DNA of 64,000 nt. Origin: CAYWNA01 sp964459305 (lineage in GTDB: Bacteria > Planctomycetota > Planctomycetia > Pirellulales > Pirellulaceae). This document shows positions 1-9,286 of the stretch, one piece after another; position 1 is the first letter of the stretch; every line of letters begins with the position of its first letter. The stretch is taken from assembly GCA_964459305.1 (NCBI GenBank), contig CAYWNA010000025.1:1-64000 (forward strand), in the 5' to 3' direction. The position numbers and the translations under genes are program-made. The notes under the pieces were generated by a model that saw only the letters and a list, made by a program, of their open reading frames with translations, was not told the DNA's origin and made no database searches.

Positions 1-57
1 ACTCCAAAATGCACCGTGCATCGCCACCAGCAATCCTCGTTCCGGGAGCCGCTGTGT

Positions 58-88
58 CCTTTTCCTTTTTCCTTTTTCCTTTCCTTTC
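58..88. repeat. CCTTTTT-type simple repeat
   Basis: Short pyrimidine-rich tandem repeat with about four units of CCTTTT(T). It lies directly upstream of the 13-bp tandem array and no gene covers it. It looks like slippage-prone low-complexity DNA; no function is apparent. Confidence 0.75.
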
Positions 89-106
89 GTATCCGCTTAT
101 CCTATC

Positions 107-162
107 CGCTTATCCGTCATCCTTATCCGTCATCCTTATCCGTCATCCTTATCCGTCATCCT
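107..162. repeat. 13-bp tandem repeat (CCTTATCCGTCAT)
   Basis: Three perfect head-to-tail copies of a 13-bp unit at 121-159, preceded by a near-copy at 108-120 that differs in the first base, and followed by a degenerate start of another. It lies in the intergenic stretch past the 3' end of the minus-strand gene ending at 215. The unit is too short and has no spacers, so it is not a CRISPR. Confidence 0.85.
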
Positions 163-214
163 CTTATCGGTGGTTCAAATCTTGATCATTCTCCTCGAAC
201 AGAAGGGAACAGAG

Positions 215-1315
215 CTAACGGAGAGAGCCGAACTCGTTCAGCAATTCCAGTATTTCGACGCGCAACCTGTCCGGGGCCTCCCGCATTGCGCTGTCGCCGC
301 CGTGTGGGCTATCGCCGACGACTTGGTTCACTCCATCGGTTAGGAGATGCTCGGCTTTGTCGCACACGTCTTTCTTGACACCTGCCTTGCGGGCGGACGC
401 CACTGCGTCGGTCAACATTCGCAGGTACTCGAAGTCGGCGATGCCCTGCCGCCAGGCGTCCCAGCGTTTCGAGCTGATCACGCCCTTTTCGCCCTTGTAG
501 ATCATGGCGTAGCTCACGCCACGGGTGTAGTCGCTGAACGTTTGCGCGTTGGGATCCACGTAGACCCACATGCCGATCCCGCCGAGTCCATTCTTCCACG
601 CCTTCCATGACATCCAACGGTAGTAGGCGAAGGGATCCTGGTTCTTCTCGCTGGCGCACACGTATTGCCACGACTTCTGCCTAGTACGATGGCAGACGTC
701 GAGGACTGCTCTGCTGTTCAGCGTTCCGACGGCAGGGCAGTACAGGTCCACAAACGGTAGCGACGCTTGGAGTTGCCGAGCCGAAACGCTACTGTTCGGG
801 TCAGCCCATACGAGCATTTCCGGGTCGATCTTTTTCAGGAGCTTGCTGGCGGGATGGTCGTACTTCTCCCATCGCTCGCCGCCCGGCTCGTCGGACCAGT
901 ACCAGGCGAACTGCTTCCTGCTCACGCCCTTTTCCGCCAAGTGGTCGCGCATCTGGGTCACGTATTGCGTGAAGGCGTTTTCCCACGCCGGAGTGCCAAA
1001 GCCCGGCGTTCCCATCCGGTTGAATCCGAACTCGAACCCGACCCAGATCAACCATAGCCGACACTGTGGATTCCATGTCAGCATCTGGTCCAGCCTAGTG
1101 AAGTCCAGCGGCTCGGTGAGGTTGCCGTCTTTGTCGGGTTTCGGCTTGGGCAGATAGCGATGGTTCAGCACCAGAGACGTGTTGTAGTGATCCAACAGAT
1201 CCTGCGCCGCTGACTCTTCGTGACCCACGAGGCACGGGTCGTCGAAGTACCCCCACGAGTTGCTGTGCAAAGTGATTTCGTCGGGGAATCGCAATCTCCT
1301 CCTTGTCAGCGGCAA
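215..1315 (-). CDS. C-terminal part of a frameshifted DUF4091-type glycoside-hydrolase-like protein
   Basis: This frame encodes a TIM-barrel-like segment ending in the pattern usual for DUF4091 proteins of Planctomycetota (SYAMIYKGEKGVISSKRW, then GIADFEYLRML). It has no signal peptide and its apparent start (TTG) lies inside the preceding frame. It reads as the continuation of the gene encoded at 1095-2612: the upstream frame ends in unrelated low-quality sequence, while this frame takes up a coherent catalytic-like domain (HSNSWGYF, WYWSDEPGG). An extra G in GGGG at 1283-1286 would explain the break. It is either a pseudogene half or a sequencing error. DUF4091 proteins are thought to act on glycans; the substrate is unknown. 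Confidence 0.6.
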   Translation of the reverse strand: MPLTRRRLRFPDEITLHSNSWGYFDDPCLVGHEESAAQDLLDHYNTSLVLNHRYLPKPKPDKDGNLTEPLDFTRLDQMLTWNPQCRLWLIWVGFEFGFNRMGTPGFGTPAWENAFTQYVTQMRDHLAEKGVSRKQFAWYWSDEPGGERWEKYDHPASKLLKKIDPEMLVWADPNSSVSARQLQASLPFVDLYCPAVGTLNSRAVLDVCHRTRQKSWQYVCASEKNQDPFAYYRWMSWKAWKNGLGGIGMWVYVDPNAQTFSDYTRGVSYAMIYKGEKGVISSKRWDAWRQGIADFEYLRMLTDAVASARKAGVKKDVCDKAEHLLTDGVNQVVGDSPHGGDSAMREAPDRLRVEILELLNEFGSLR

Positions 1316-2612
1316 CGTGAATGGAAGAAGTGTACGTGCCGGGCTTCAGATCCGTGCCGCGCGTCTTGAACGTTAGCCAGACGCGTTTGCTGATGCCGGG
1401 TTGAAGGATGACCGGGCCTTCGCTCAGCGGCACGATGGCATCGTCGCGGTAGTTGTAACCGAACGCCTCGGCATGAACGACGTGGGCGATCCGTAAGACC
1501 TCGCCAGCGGCGACCGTCGATGGTCCGCGGAAGTCGTTCGCTGCAAGGTTTAGTTCCAGCGGCTTGTCCGAGCAGCTCGTGACGATGAAGCTTGCCGTAG
1601 CCCATTCGTTGTCCATCATGTTCACGAGTACGCGCGCTCCCGTTTCGCTGCTGAGAGGGCCTTCCAGCGGGTGTAGCCAATCCCAATCGTTCTTCTGCCA
1701 CACCACAACAGGACCATCGGGCCAGAGTTTGGCGTTCAGTCGGGCCGCTGCCTGAAAGGCCCGCCGATCCCACTTGCGGTAGGGCGGACCTTGCCTGTAA
1801 TCCGCCGGGGTCACCGAACGCTCGGCGAGAACCGCCGCCCGTTCCTGCTCGATTTGCTCGCGCGTTTCTTCGACCGTTGCTGCATTTCCAAGCCGCTCGG
1901 CCCGTGCAACGACCGCTTCCTCCGCCTCGCGCAACAGTGTGATCGTCGCGTTCTTCTGCGCGGCCCATGGCAGCATTCGCTCCGCGTACAGCTTCACTTC
2001 TTCGTCGGGAATGGTTTGGTCGTCGAGGTATCGGACATCTTCGGGGCCGTGCGTGCCTTTGATGATCTCGACCTCGTCGCAAAACATGAAGAAGCCACCC
2101 GCCAAGACCGCGAAACGCACATGCCGGCCCCAGCCTCTGAGCCTGTTGGCGGCGAACCGATGGTTGAGGGGTCTTGACTGTGGCTGGCATTCGGTCAGCA
2201 CATCGCAGAGCAGACGGTACTGCTTCCCGTCGGTGCTGACGAATACTAACACGGCAGAAGGAAACGTGACCTGCGCTCCGCCCGTTATCGAGTCGAACGT
2301 CACTTTGTTGATTGGGTAGTTGTCGCCCAAGTCGATGTCGATTAGCGACACACGATTGCGTCCGACCTGCCAGCCCACCGTGCCTTTGTCCGTCCACGCG
2401 CAGCCATTGTACTTGCCGTCGGTCAACTGCCGGGGATCGTCTTCGTCCTTGCAGTAACGATAGTTGGGCGCCGGATCGAAGGTACATGGCTTGCCGCTCG
2501 CCAGGTTCTCGCCATCGCTGGGCTGCCGCGTCGGCTGCCCGGCGACCATTGTGAATGGCATAGCCAAAACCAGCCACGCTACACCAACGACACGCTGCAT
2601 CTCGGTTTTCAT
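1095..2612 (-). CDS. N-terminal part of a frameshifted secreted discoidin/DUF4091 protein
   Basis: Begins with a signal peptide (about residues 1-26), followed by an F5/8 type C (discoidin)-like domain around residues 35-190 with the usual NLASGKP opening and a metal/ligand loop pattern (LTDGKYNG). A helical linker and a beta-rich domain follow. Sense coding ends near 1285; the last ~60 residues of this frame (arginine-rich) are out-of-frame noise. The ATG at 2612 is preferred over the ATG at 2618 because GGGAGAG lies about 7 nt before it and only about 1 nt before the other. The protein would be exported and bind carbohydrate, with the catalytic-like domain in the frame at 215-1315. Confidence 0.6.
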   Translation of the reverse strand: MKTEMQRVVGVAWLVLAMPFTMVAGQPTRQPSDGENLASGKPCTFDPAPNYRYCKDEDDPRQLTDGKYNGCAWTDKGTVGWQVGRNRVSLIDIDLGDNYPINKVTFDSITGGAQVTFPSAVLVFVSTDGKQYRLLCDVLTECQPQSRPLNHRFAANRLRGWGRHVRFAVLAGGFFMFCDEVEIIKGTHGPEDVRYLDDQTIPDEEVKLYAERMLPWAAQKNATITLLREAEEAVVARAERLGNAATVEETREQIEQERAAVLAERSVTPADYRQGPPYRKWDRRAFQAAARLNAKLWPDGPVVVWQKNDWDWLHPLEGPLSSETGARVLVNMMDNEWATASFIVTSCSDKPLELNLAANDFRGPSTVAAGEVLRIAHVVHAEAFGYNYRDDAIVPLSEGPVILQPGISKRVWLTFKTRGTDLKPGTYTSSIHVAADKEEIAIPRRNHFAQQLVGVLRRPVPRGSRRVSGAGSVGSLQHVSGAEPSLSAQAETRQRRQPHRAAGLH

Positions 2613-2706
2613 GTGCATCTCTCCCGAATTCGCATCAATTGGATACTCGTCAAATCCGTCTGTGCGCCAGCGTCATGCCACTGCCAGTCAGGAACGACAC
2701 ACTTGC

Positions 2707-2776
2707 TCGCTTAGCCGAAAGCCGGAGGCGTGTGCGACTCCCGCCAGCGCGCTCGCCTCCGGCTTGCGGTTAAACG
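2707..2776. repeat. Inverted repeat, TTTAACCGC family, copy 1 (diverged left arm)
   Basis: Right arm CGCCTCCGGCTTGCGGTTA plus AACG matches the copy at 37087-37156. The left arm (CGCTTAGCCGAAAGCCGG...) is a mutated version of the complement. It lies between two minus-strand genes and could also act as a terminator-like hairpin. Confidence 0.7.
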
Positions 2777-2821
2777 TGTCACTCACGACGCGTAGCAGCA
2801 CACTATACCACAAATACATGT

Positions 2822-4414
2822 CTAGCCGGCCGTTCGTTTTGTCATAACGGCACTGATCAAACTGCTCGCGGTCACCTGGACAACGAGCGACGTCGGAATG
2901 ATCCATTGGAAGCTGAGGGTTGGTCCCCCGGTGATAACGTCCCAGTAGGCGATCAGGACCGCGGTAGTGAATCCGCACACGGCGCCGCCAATTGTGCCGA
3001 TCCCGGTGGCGAAGCGAACGAACAGTGCCGTGAAGAACAGACCGGCGAGGGGGGCAAAGAAAAGACCCACGGTCTTGAACAAAACTTCAAGGATATTGCC
3101 CGGCACCACGCCCATGCAGCAGGCCAATAACATGACAGCCACTCCAAGCCCGACGGTCAACCCGCGGGCGATCTTCAGTCGCTTCTCGTCCGAGCGTGTC
3201 GAACGGCCGCACCGGCCGAGCACATCCACGCTGAATACCGTGGTAATGGAATTCAGCCCGGAGTCGAGACTAGACATGGCTGCGGCAAGCATGGCGGAGA
3301 CCACCAAACCCGCCACGCCGACCGGCAGAAAATTCGCGATGTAGTGTGGGAACAGGAAGTCGACATCGCCCATTAGATCCTGCCCCCCCGGCAGCAAATC
3401 GGGATGGTGCTGAAAGAACCCCAGCAAGGCGAATCCGCCCAACACGAGCAGTGACGAAACCAAGAGGTCGGCGATCAGGTTGGTCAGCAGGGCGCGCCGG
3501 GCGGCCTTCACATCATGGGTGGCCAGGTAGCGCTGAATCGCGACTTGGTCCGAGATGCTCGCGCAGACCCAGAACATGGTGTAGGAAATCATCGAGCCGA
3601 GAAGGGTGACCCTGACGGTCGGGGACAGGCTGAACAACGGTTGTTTGCCCCAGTGCGGTGCTCGCGCGATCGGGAACCACTCGCGCACGCCGCCTAGATC
3701 CGCGGTGATGAAGATAATCGTAAGAAGAATACCGCCGACCAACACAAAGAACTGCACCACATCGGTGACCATCACCGCGCGTAGGCCACCCAGCGTGGTG
3801 TAGATCACGGCAATTACGCCGAGTACCGCGATCACGTACGGCACGGCAGTCAGCTCCCACTGCAACATCGTGACAAACGCCTCCGCCGACACGTATGTCA
3901 GCAAGGCCATCCAAACCACGCGGGTCGCCATGAACATTCCCGAACCCAAGAGACGAACGCCGAGCCCGACCCGCGACTCCAGCAACTCGTACGCGCTGGT
4001 CACGGGCACGCGCATCAGCGCGGGGATCACCAGGTAACCGACGACCAGGTAGACGATGGGCATCGCGACAAGACCGGCATAGAAGAGCGGTCCGTGCCTG
4101 ATTACCTCGCCGGGCGCGGACAGATAACTGATCGTGCTAAGCAACGTGGCAAAGAGAGAGATCCCGGCGATCAGGAAATGGGTCCGCCGCCCGGCCAGGA
4201 AATACTCCTCGGTGCTCGACTGGCGCCGGCTATAGAACCAGCCCAGACCGATCACCAACGCGGCGTAGACGCCGATGACGATCCAATCAAGCGTCACGAG
4301 GCCGCGAAAGTCAGGTCGGTCGTTCTGCGTCGCAGCCTGGGCGGCAGCCGAGCGGAGACCGACTAGGACGACCAGCAGACAAGCCAGCGTGACCGTGCGG
4401 ATAGGACGCAACAA
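2822..4414 (-). CDS. Sodium:solute symporter (SSS family)
   Basis: Predicted 530-residue inner-membrane Na+-coupled transporter. It starts with a signal-peptide-like segment and a short Asp-rich periplasmic stretch, then about 13 hydrophobic segments. The SSS hallmark near the first core helices is present: YSRRQSSTEEYFLAGR followed by LFATLLSTISYLSAPGE. The helix with SAMLAAAMSSLDSGLNS is the conserved sodium-site region. The start is TTG preceded by GAGAGG, so it is less certain than the family. Its neighbours (DapA-like lyase, amidohydrolase) suggest uptake of a sugar acid, sialic-acid-like or carboxylated substrate, but the substrate cannot be read from sequence. Confidence 0.9.
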   Translation of the reverse strand: MLRPIRTVTLACLLVVLVGLRSAAAQAATQNDRPDFRGLVTLDWIVIGVYAALVIGLGWFYSRRQSSTEEYFLAGRRTHFLIAGISLFATLLSTISYLSAPGEVIRHGPLFYAGLVAMPIVYLVVGYLVIPALMRVPVTSAYELLESRVGLGVRLLGSGMFMATRVVWMALLTYVSAEAFVTMLQWELTAVPYVIAVLGVIAVIYTTLGGLRAVMVTDVVQFFVLVGGILLTIIFITADLGGVREWFPIARAPHWGKQPLFSLSPTVRVTLLGSMISYTMFWVCASISDQVAIQRYLATHDVKAARRALLTNLIADLLVSSLLVLGGFALLGFFQHHPDLLPGGQDLMGDVDFLFPHYIANFLPVGVAGLVVSAMLAAAMSSLDSGLNSITTVFSVDVLGRCGRSTRSDEKRLKIARGLTVGLGVAVMLLACCMGVVPGNILEVLFKTVGLFFAPLAGLFFTALFVRFATGIGTIGGAVCGFTTAVLIAYWDVITGGPTLSFQWIIPTSLVVQVTASSLISAVMTKRTAG

Positions 4415-4563
4415 GATGTAGTTTGCCTCTCAAGAGATACAACGGATTGTCGACGTTGAGGCCATATTCTTGCCCACCCTGGAGCCCAATAATAGCAGGG
4501 CAAGAAAATGGCTGGCAAGAATATCGGACTTGCCGCCCGCCCCTGGCCACCGCCCACAACGTT

Positions 4564-5496
4564 TCACTCCAAACGCAACATTTCGGGGAAATGCTCCCGG
4601 TACCAGCGTCGCAGCGTTTCGACGTCCTCCTGCGTGCAACTGGGGTATGGTCCACGGCTGCGCAGGCTGGTTTTGAGGAATCCGCTCGCGACGCCGCCCA
4701 GCCGATCAAAGGCCGTGTCGGTGAACCCCTTCGGCCCGAAAGTTGCGCCCAAAAACGTGACGAGTTCACTGATGCGCCCACAAGTAGCGTCGACGCTTGC
4801 CCAATCCCGCTGTTGGACCTGCCGCCACAACGGCAGGGTCACGTACGGATTCCAGTAGACTATCGAACTGCAACACCCGATGGCGCCGGTCCGCCCGAGT
4901 TTGCCCCATTTGTCTTCGCCTACAAAAACGTTGATGAACTGTGAGAGCGCCCTACAACCCTCCGGAGTGCAGCCCACCGTGCCGGCATTGGCTTTGACCA
5001 TCATGTAGCCCGGCAAAGCGTCTTTGATCGCCCGATGTTGATCGACGGTCAGCGATCTCTTCGCGCGAGTCGTTTCGTAGACGGAAATGGGTAGGCCACC
5101 GGATGCGGTCACAACCACTTGGAAAAACGGAACGATCTGGTCGTCGGCGATTTCCATCCAAAACGGCAAGGCCACCTGAATCGCGTCGGCGCCGATCTCG
5201 GCCGCGTACGCCGCCCGACGAGCAGCCCCAAGCGTGTAGGTCGAGCTGCAGCCGATCATGACCGGTTTGCCGTGGGCGTGGCTCTCTTCGACGGTCGCCC
5301 GAGCCACGGCCTGGAATTCGTCGTACTCCATCGCGTAGAACTCGCCGGTCGTTCCGCCGGTGTACACTCCCGGCATCCCCACCTCGCAACATCGGGCCAC
5401 GTCGCCGCGGTAAATCTCCTCGTCAAAATGGTCGTCACCCGTCCAAGCCACCGGCAAACCTGCCCACGGACCGGTGAACGTCTTTCGTGTTAGCAT
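4564..5496 (-). CDS. Dihydrodipicolinate synthase/N-acetylneuraminate lyase family protein
   Basis: 310-residue class I aldolase of the DapA/NanA superfamily. The GGTTGE carboxylate-binding motif is at residues 47-52, a catalytic-type Tyr at about 140 (VYETT) and the Schiff-base Lys at about 168 (MVKAN). Family members form or cleave C-C bonds through a lysine-pyruvate imine in the cytosol. The Tyr motif is YETT rather than the YNxP of true DapA, so a sugar-acid or sialic-acid-like lyase or dehydratase is more likely than lysine synthesis. It lies 149 bp upstream of, and on the same strand as, the symporter ending at 2822, a typical transporter-lyase pairing. Confidence 0.88.
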   Translation of the reverse strand: MLTRKTFTGPWAGLPVAWTGDDHFDEEIYRGDVARCCEVGMPGVYTGGTTGEFYAMEYDEFQAVARATVEESHAHGKPVMIGCSSTYTLGAARRAAYAAEIGADAIQVALPFWMEIADDQIVPFFQVVVTASGGLPISVYETTRAKRSLTVDQHRAIKDALPGYMMVKANAGTVGCTPEGCRALSQFINVFVGEDKWGKLGRTGAIGCCSSIVYWNPYVTLPLWRQVQQRDWASVDATCGRISELVTFLGATFGPKGFTDTAFDRLGGVASGFLKTSLRSRGPYPSCTQEDVETLRRWYREHFPEMLRLE

Positions 5497-5554
5497 GACT
5501 CGTCTTCCACCTTAGTTTGGGAACTGCAATAGTTCCAAGTATCATGGCTCAATG

Positions 5555-5621
5555 GTAGCCGAACTCGCCAGAGTTTGGAGCTTTCGCCGATTCCATCCAA
5601 AGTCTTGGCGACTTCGGCTAC
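5555..5621. repeat. Inverted repeat, GTAGCCGAA family, copy 1
   Basis: Arms GTAGCCGAACTCGCCAGAGT at 5555 and its near-complement ending ...GACTTCGGCTAC at 5621, with a loop of about 15 nt. The right edge overlaps the end of the amidohydrolase gene: its TAG stop at 5618-5620 is the TAG of the repeat terminus read on the minus strand. Confidence 0.85.
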
Positions 5622-6448
5622 AAACTTGGGGCTATTGGATTTCGAAAGAACGGCAGCAGCAGCTTGGCATTGTCACACAGGATCATTCGCTTTTCCATAT
5701 CGGTCAGATCCGCCCGGTCAATTCGCGCTCGCTGCGACGGCGCGAAATACACCGGCGTGTCACTTCCGTACAGGATGCGCTCGGCCCCAACCTCGCCAAC
5801 CGCCCATTCGATCAGGCCCGGCAGGATGCTCCACGAACTGGATGTGTCCGTCAGCACATTGCCGTGTTTGGAGGCCTGGATCGCCCGTACTTGCAGATCG
5901 AAGGAAGTGCCCTTCGCGCCGCTGTGCCCCAGGTGTGCCAGGATCAATTTCACTTCCGGAAAGTCGTCGGCGAACGGCGTGAAGTCTTTCGGCAGAGAAT
6001 TCGGTTCGCCGGTGTGCGAAAGCACCACAGCATCTAGCTGGGCAGCGAACTCAAAAATCGCCCGGCCGTGGTCGACAATTGGATAACAGTGCTCCTCTGG
6101 ATGAATCTTGATGCCGACGCACTTGGGCAACGCCAGCATTCGTCGGGCCTGGTCGAACGTCTCTGGTTGAAGCGGATTGACGACCACCCATTGCAGCAAG
6201 CCGTCGGTTTCGTGGACCACCCGCTTGGCTTCTTCGTTGCCCGCCACGGCATCCGCCTCGCCGCGCGGCATCATGGCCCGCATGGGCGAAACGACCGTGT
6301 AGTCCGTGTTCGCAAGCCGCGCCCTGGCCACCACCGTGGCCGGATCGCCGCTCATGAACTGTTGCCTCAGTGCCGAAGTTCCGACGCGATCGTACCGGCC
6401 GTAGTGGCCGTGCGCGTCAATCGCAGACAAATCACCAATTGCTGTCAC
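5618..6448 (-). CDS. Amidohydrolase-family TIM-barrel metalloenzyme
   Basis: 276 residues with the amidohydrolase-2 pattern: HGH at residues 13-15 in DAHGH, then KIHPEEH, LSHTGEPN, AHLGHSG and a late YGSDTP carrying the catalytic Asp. Such enzymes hydrolyse or decarboxylate carboxylated substrates with a bound divalent metal in the cytosol. The start is GTG with AAGGAG just upstream. It is divergent from the beta-helix gene at 6560 and on the same strand as the DapA-like gene and symporter, fitting one catabolic unit. The stop codon is provided by a repeat element. Confidence 0.88.
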   Translation of the reverse strand: MTAIGDLSAIDAHGHYGRYDRVGTSALRQQFMSGDPATVVARARLANTDYTVVSPMRAMMPRGEADAVAGNEEAKRVVHETDGLLQWVVVNPLQPETFDQARRMLALPKCVGIKIHPEEHCYPIVDHGRAIFEFAAQLDAVVLSHTGEPNSLPKDFTPFADDFPEVKLILAHLGHSGAKGTSFDLQVRAIQASKHGNVLTDTSSSWSILPGLIEWAVGEVGAERILYGSDTPVYFAPSQRARIDRADLTDMEKRMILCDNAKLLLPFFRNPIAPSL

Positions 6449-6559
6449 GTTCTTACTCCTTGGTCATTTGGACGATATCATTGATCGGTGATCGTGTGAA
6501 GTACGCGCACCCGTTGGAAGGTCAGCGCCTACGTTTGCAGTCTCTCAGGAGCCATTGCC

Positions 6560-9274
6560 ATGTCTTGCCGAGCCCTTTTGATTAGTCTCACGGTTGCCAT
6601 TACATTTGCCGTCTCAATCGCCGGGACGGCCTCGGCTGCGGAGTTGTACGTCGCGACGGATGGCAGTGACCAGTGGTCCGGTCGACTGCCGATGCCTAAT
6701 CAAGAGAAAGCCGATGGTCCGTTTCGTACGCTTCAACGGGCACGCGATGCTGTCCGTGAGTTGCGCGAAATGGCGGGCGAACTTAAGGAACCGGTCCGTG
6801 TTGTAATGCGCGGCGGGACGTATTTCCTGACCGAATCATTCGCACTCGCGCCACAGGATTCCGGCACCCAGCAATGTCCCATCACGTACGCGGCGCGCGA
6901 GAGAGAGACGCCGATCATCAGCGGTGGTCGACGAATTGCTGGATGGAAGAAGGACGAGTCCGGCAACGTGTGGACGGTGGAGATACCGGAGGTCAAAAAA
7001 GGAGACTGGTACTTCCATCAGCTTTTTGTGAACGGCCACCGCCGCACGCGCGCACGCATTCCCAACGGAGGCTACTTCCTGAACGAAGGGCCAATCAAAC
7101 CGCTGACGGATCGACAACAAGCGCGACGCGAGGCCAGCGCTAAGATGGGATTTCGCTTCAGGCCTGGCGACATCCGCCGTTGGACAAATCTGGACGACGT
7201 GAACGTGCTCCAGTTCCACTCTTGGACCGCCTCGGTCCACTGGATCAAAGAATTGGACGAGGAGAATCACATCGTTCATTTCACGGCACCGGCGAACTGG
7301 CCGACCGGCTATTGGACGAACAACGAGCGTTACTATGTCGAGAACTTCCCCGAAGCGTTAGACGCACCTGGCGAGTGGTACCTGGACCGCGACACGGGCG
7401 TCCTCAGCTACTGGCCGATGCCCGATGAAGACATGACTTCTGCGGAGGTGATCGCACCGAGGCTACGTCACTTGCTCGAGATCGAAGGCGAACCGACGAA
7501 AGAACGGTTCGTGGAATGGATCAACTTCCAGGGCCTATCGTTTCAGCATGCCGATTGGCACATCGCAAACAAAGGCCCCGCAGACGGTCAGGCCGCTCAC
7601 TTCTTGTCGGCTACCGTTTTGGCTCGTGGAGCTCGACATCTTGTGTTCCAGCGGTGTGACATCGCACATGTGGGAGAATACGCGCTTTGGCTGGCATCCG
7701 GATGCAAAGACAACCGAGTTGTCCAATGCCATCTGCACGATTTGGCCGGCGGTGGTATCAAGATCGGTGAAACGTCCAGTCCGGCAACCGACGCACAAGC
7801 GGCCGAGCACAATGTGATCGACAACAACTTCATCCACGACACGGGACACATGTTTCATGCGGGTATCGGCGTGTGGATCGGGCGCAGCAGCTACAACACG
7901 GTCACTCACAACGAGATATGCGACCTGGACTATACCGGCGTGTCGGTCGGCTGGTCCTGGGGCTACGCGCCCAGTTCCGCTCACCACAACATCGTCGAAC
8001 ACAATCACATCCATCACATCGGCCGCACCGTGCTGGGCGACATGGGCGGCATCTACACGCTGGGTATCTCGCCCGGCACGCGACTGCGGCACAACGTCAT
8101 TCACGATATCTATTCGCCGGGCATCGGCGGCGGTGCCGGCATCTATCCCGATGAGGGCAGCACGGGCTTGCTGATTGAAAACAACCTGGTCTACAACACT
8201 GAGAAAGGCTGCTTCTCGCAGCACTACGGCAAGGAAAACGTCGTCCGCAACAACATCTTCGCATTGTCGCGAACCGGCGAAGTCGCTCGATACCGGGAGG
8301 AAGACCACGCCTCGTTTTTCTTCGAACGCAACATCGTCTACTCAACGACCGGCTACCTGTTGCTGGGCAATTGGAGCAACGGCAACTACCGAATGGACCA
8401 CAACATATTTTGGGACACGACGACGACCGATCCCGACTTTAGCAATATGTCGTTCGAAGACTGGCAATCGCTTGGCCGCGACGAGAGCTCAATCGTCGCC
8501 GATCCTCTATTCGTGGACGCTGCCGCGTTCGACTTTCGGCTGAAGCCTGACTCGCCGGCCTTACGGGCCGGCTTCGAACCATTCGGCACGAGCGACGTTG
8601 GCCTTTACGGCGAGCCGGATTGGACGCGGCTACCCAAAGAGATTGTCCGCAAGCCGTTGGAACTTCCTCCCGTACAGCATCGCGGTCCTCAACCGATCGA
8701 CGACGGATTTGAAACATCACCCGTCGGAGAGCGTGCCGCGATGGCGGTCACGTCGGGCGAGGAATCGGGGGCTTCGATCCGTGTAACGGATGAAATCGCA
8801 GCAAGCGGTTTACGTTGCCTCAAGTTCACAGACGCGGCGGGGCTCAAGTACGACTGGCAACCACACTTAATCTACTCGCCGCACTTCAGAAAGGGCATTG
8901 CCCACTTGAGTTATGCCGTCCGGCTGGAGAAAGGAGCCATCCTGATCAACGAATGGCGAGATGCATCTCAACCCTACCGCGTTGGGCCTTCGATCCGTAT
9001 CAACGCCGATGGCCAATTGATCGCCAATGGAAAACCGCTGATGACTGTGCCGATCGGTCAGTGGGTCCGGATCAGCATCGCCGCGGGCCTCGGCAAGCAG
9101 GCCGATGGCAACTATTCACTCACCGTCACCGCACCAGGCCAATCGCCTCGGGAGTTCCAAAATCTGCCAGTCGGAAACCCCGCCTGGCGTTCCCTCCGCT
9201 GGCTCGGCTTCATCAGCCTCGCACCACAGAAAACGGTTTTGTATCTGGACGACATCAAGCTTGAACTGCGATAA
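6560..9274 (+). CDS. Secreted right-handed parallel beta-helix protein
   Basis: 904 residues. A clear signal peptide (about 1-27, ending ASAAE) is followed by the YVATDGSDQWSG opening common to secreted beta-helix (pectate-lyase-like) proteins. Residues ~80-700 hold many N/H-rich turns typical of parallel beta-helix rungs (NVIDNNFIHD, HNIVEHNHIHHI, LRHNVIHDIYS). The last ~200 residues are a separate beta-sandwich-like module. CAGGAG precedes the ATG. Likely an exported polysaccharide lyase or hydrolase acting on a uronic-acid-rich glycan; no catalytic residues can be assigned with confidence. Divergently transcribed from the amidohydrolase. Confidence 0.85.
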   Translation: MSCRALLISLTVAITFAVSIAGTASAAELYVATDGSDQWSGRLPMPNQEKADGPFRTLQRARDAVRELREMAGELKEPVRVVMRGGTYFLTESFALAPQDSGTQQCPITYAARERETPIISGGRRIAGWKKDESGNVWTVEIPEVKKGDWYFHQLFVNGHRRTRARIPNGGYFLNEGPIKPLTDRQQARREASAKMGFRFRPGDIRRWTNLDDVNVLQFHSWTASVHWIKELDEENHIVHFTAPANWPTGYWTNNERYYVENFPEALDAPGEWYLDRDTGVLSYWPMPDEDMTSAEVIAPRLRHLLEIEGEPTKERFVEWINFQGLSFQHADWHIANKGPADGQAAHFLSATVLARGARHLVFQRCDIAHVGEYALWLASGCKDNRVVQCHLHDLAGGGIKIGETSSPATDAQAAEHNVIDNNFIHDTGHMFHAGIGVWIGRSSYNTVTHNEICDLDYTGVSVGWSWGYAPSSAHHNIVEHNHIHHIGRTVLGDMGGIYTLGISPGTRLRHNVIHDIYSPGIGGGAGIYPDEGSTGLLIENNLVYNTEKGCFSQHYGKENVVRNNIFALSRTGEVARYREEDHASFFFERNIVYSTTGYLLLGNWSNGNYRMDHNIFWDTTTTDPDFSNMSFEDWQSLGRDESSIVADPLFVDAAAFDFRLKPDSPALRAGFEPFGTSDVGLYGEPDWTRLPKEIVRKPLELPPVQHRGPQPIDDGFETSPVGERAAMAVTSGEESGASIRVTDEIAASGLRCLKFTDAAGLKYDWQPHLIYSPHFRKGIAHLSYAVRLEKGAILINEWRDASQPYRVGPSIRINADGQLIANGKPLMTVPIGQWVRISIAAGLGKQADGNYSLTVTAPGQSPREFQNLPVGNPAWRSLRWLGFISLAPQKTVLYLDDIKLELR

Positions 9275-9286
9275 CCATCGTCAACA

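Noticed and set aside
107..162. CRISPR array
   Set aside because: The 13-bp unit is directly tandem with no spacers and no cas gene is near.
7535..8308. Open 257-codon minus-strand frame in the beta-helix gene
   Set aside because: Repetitive Asp/Val composition is the reverse of the N/H-rich beta-helix codons.
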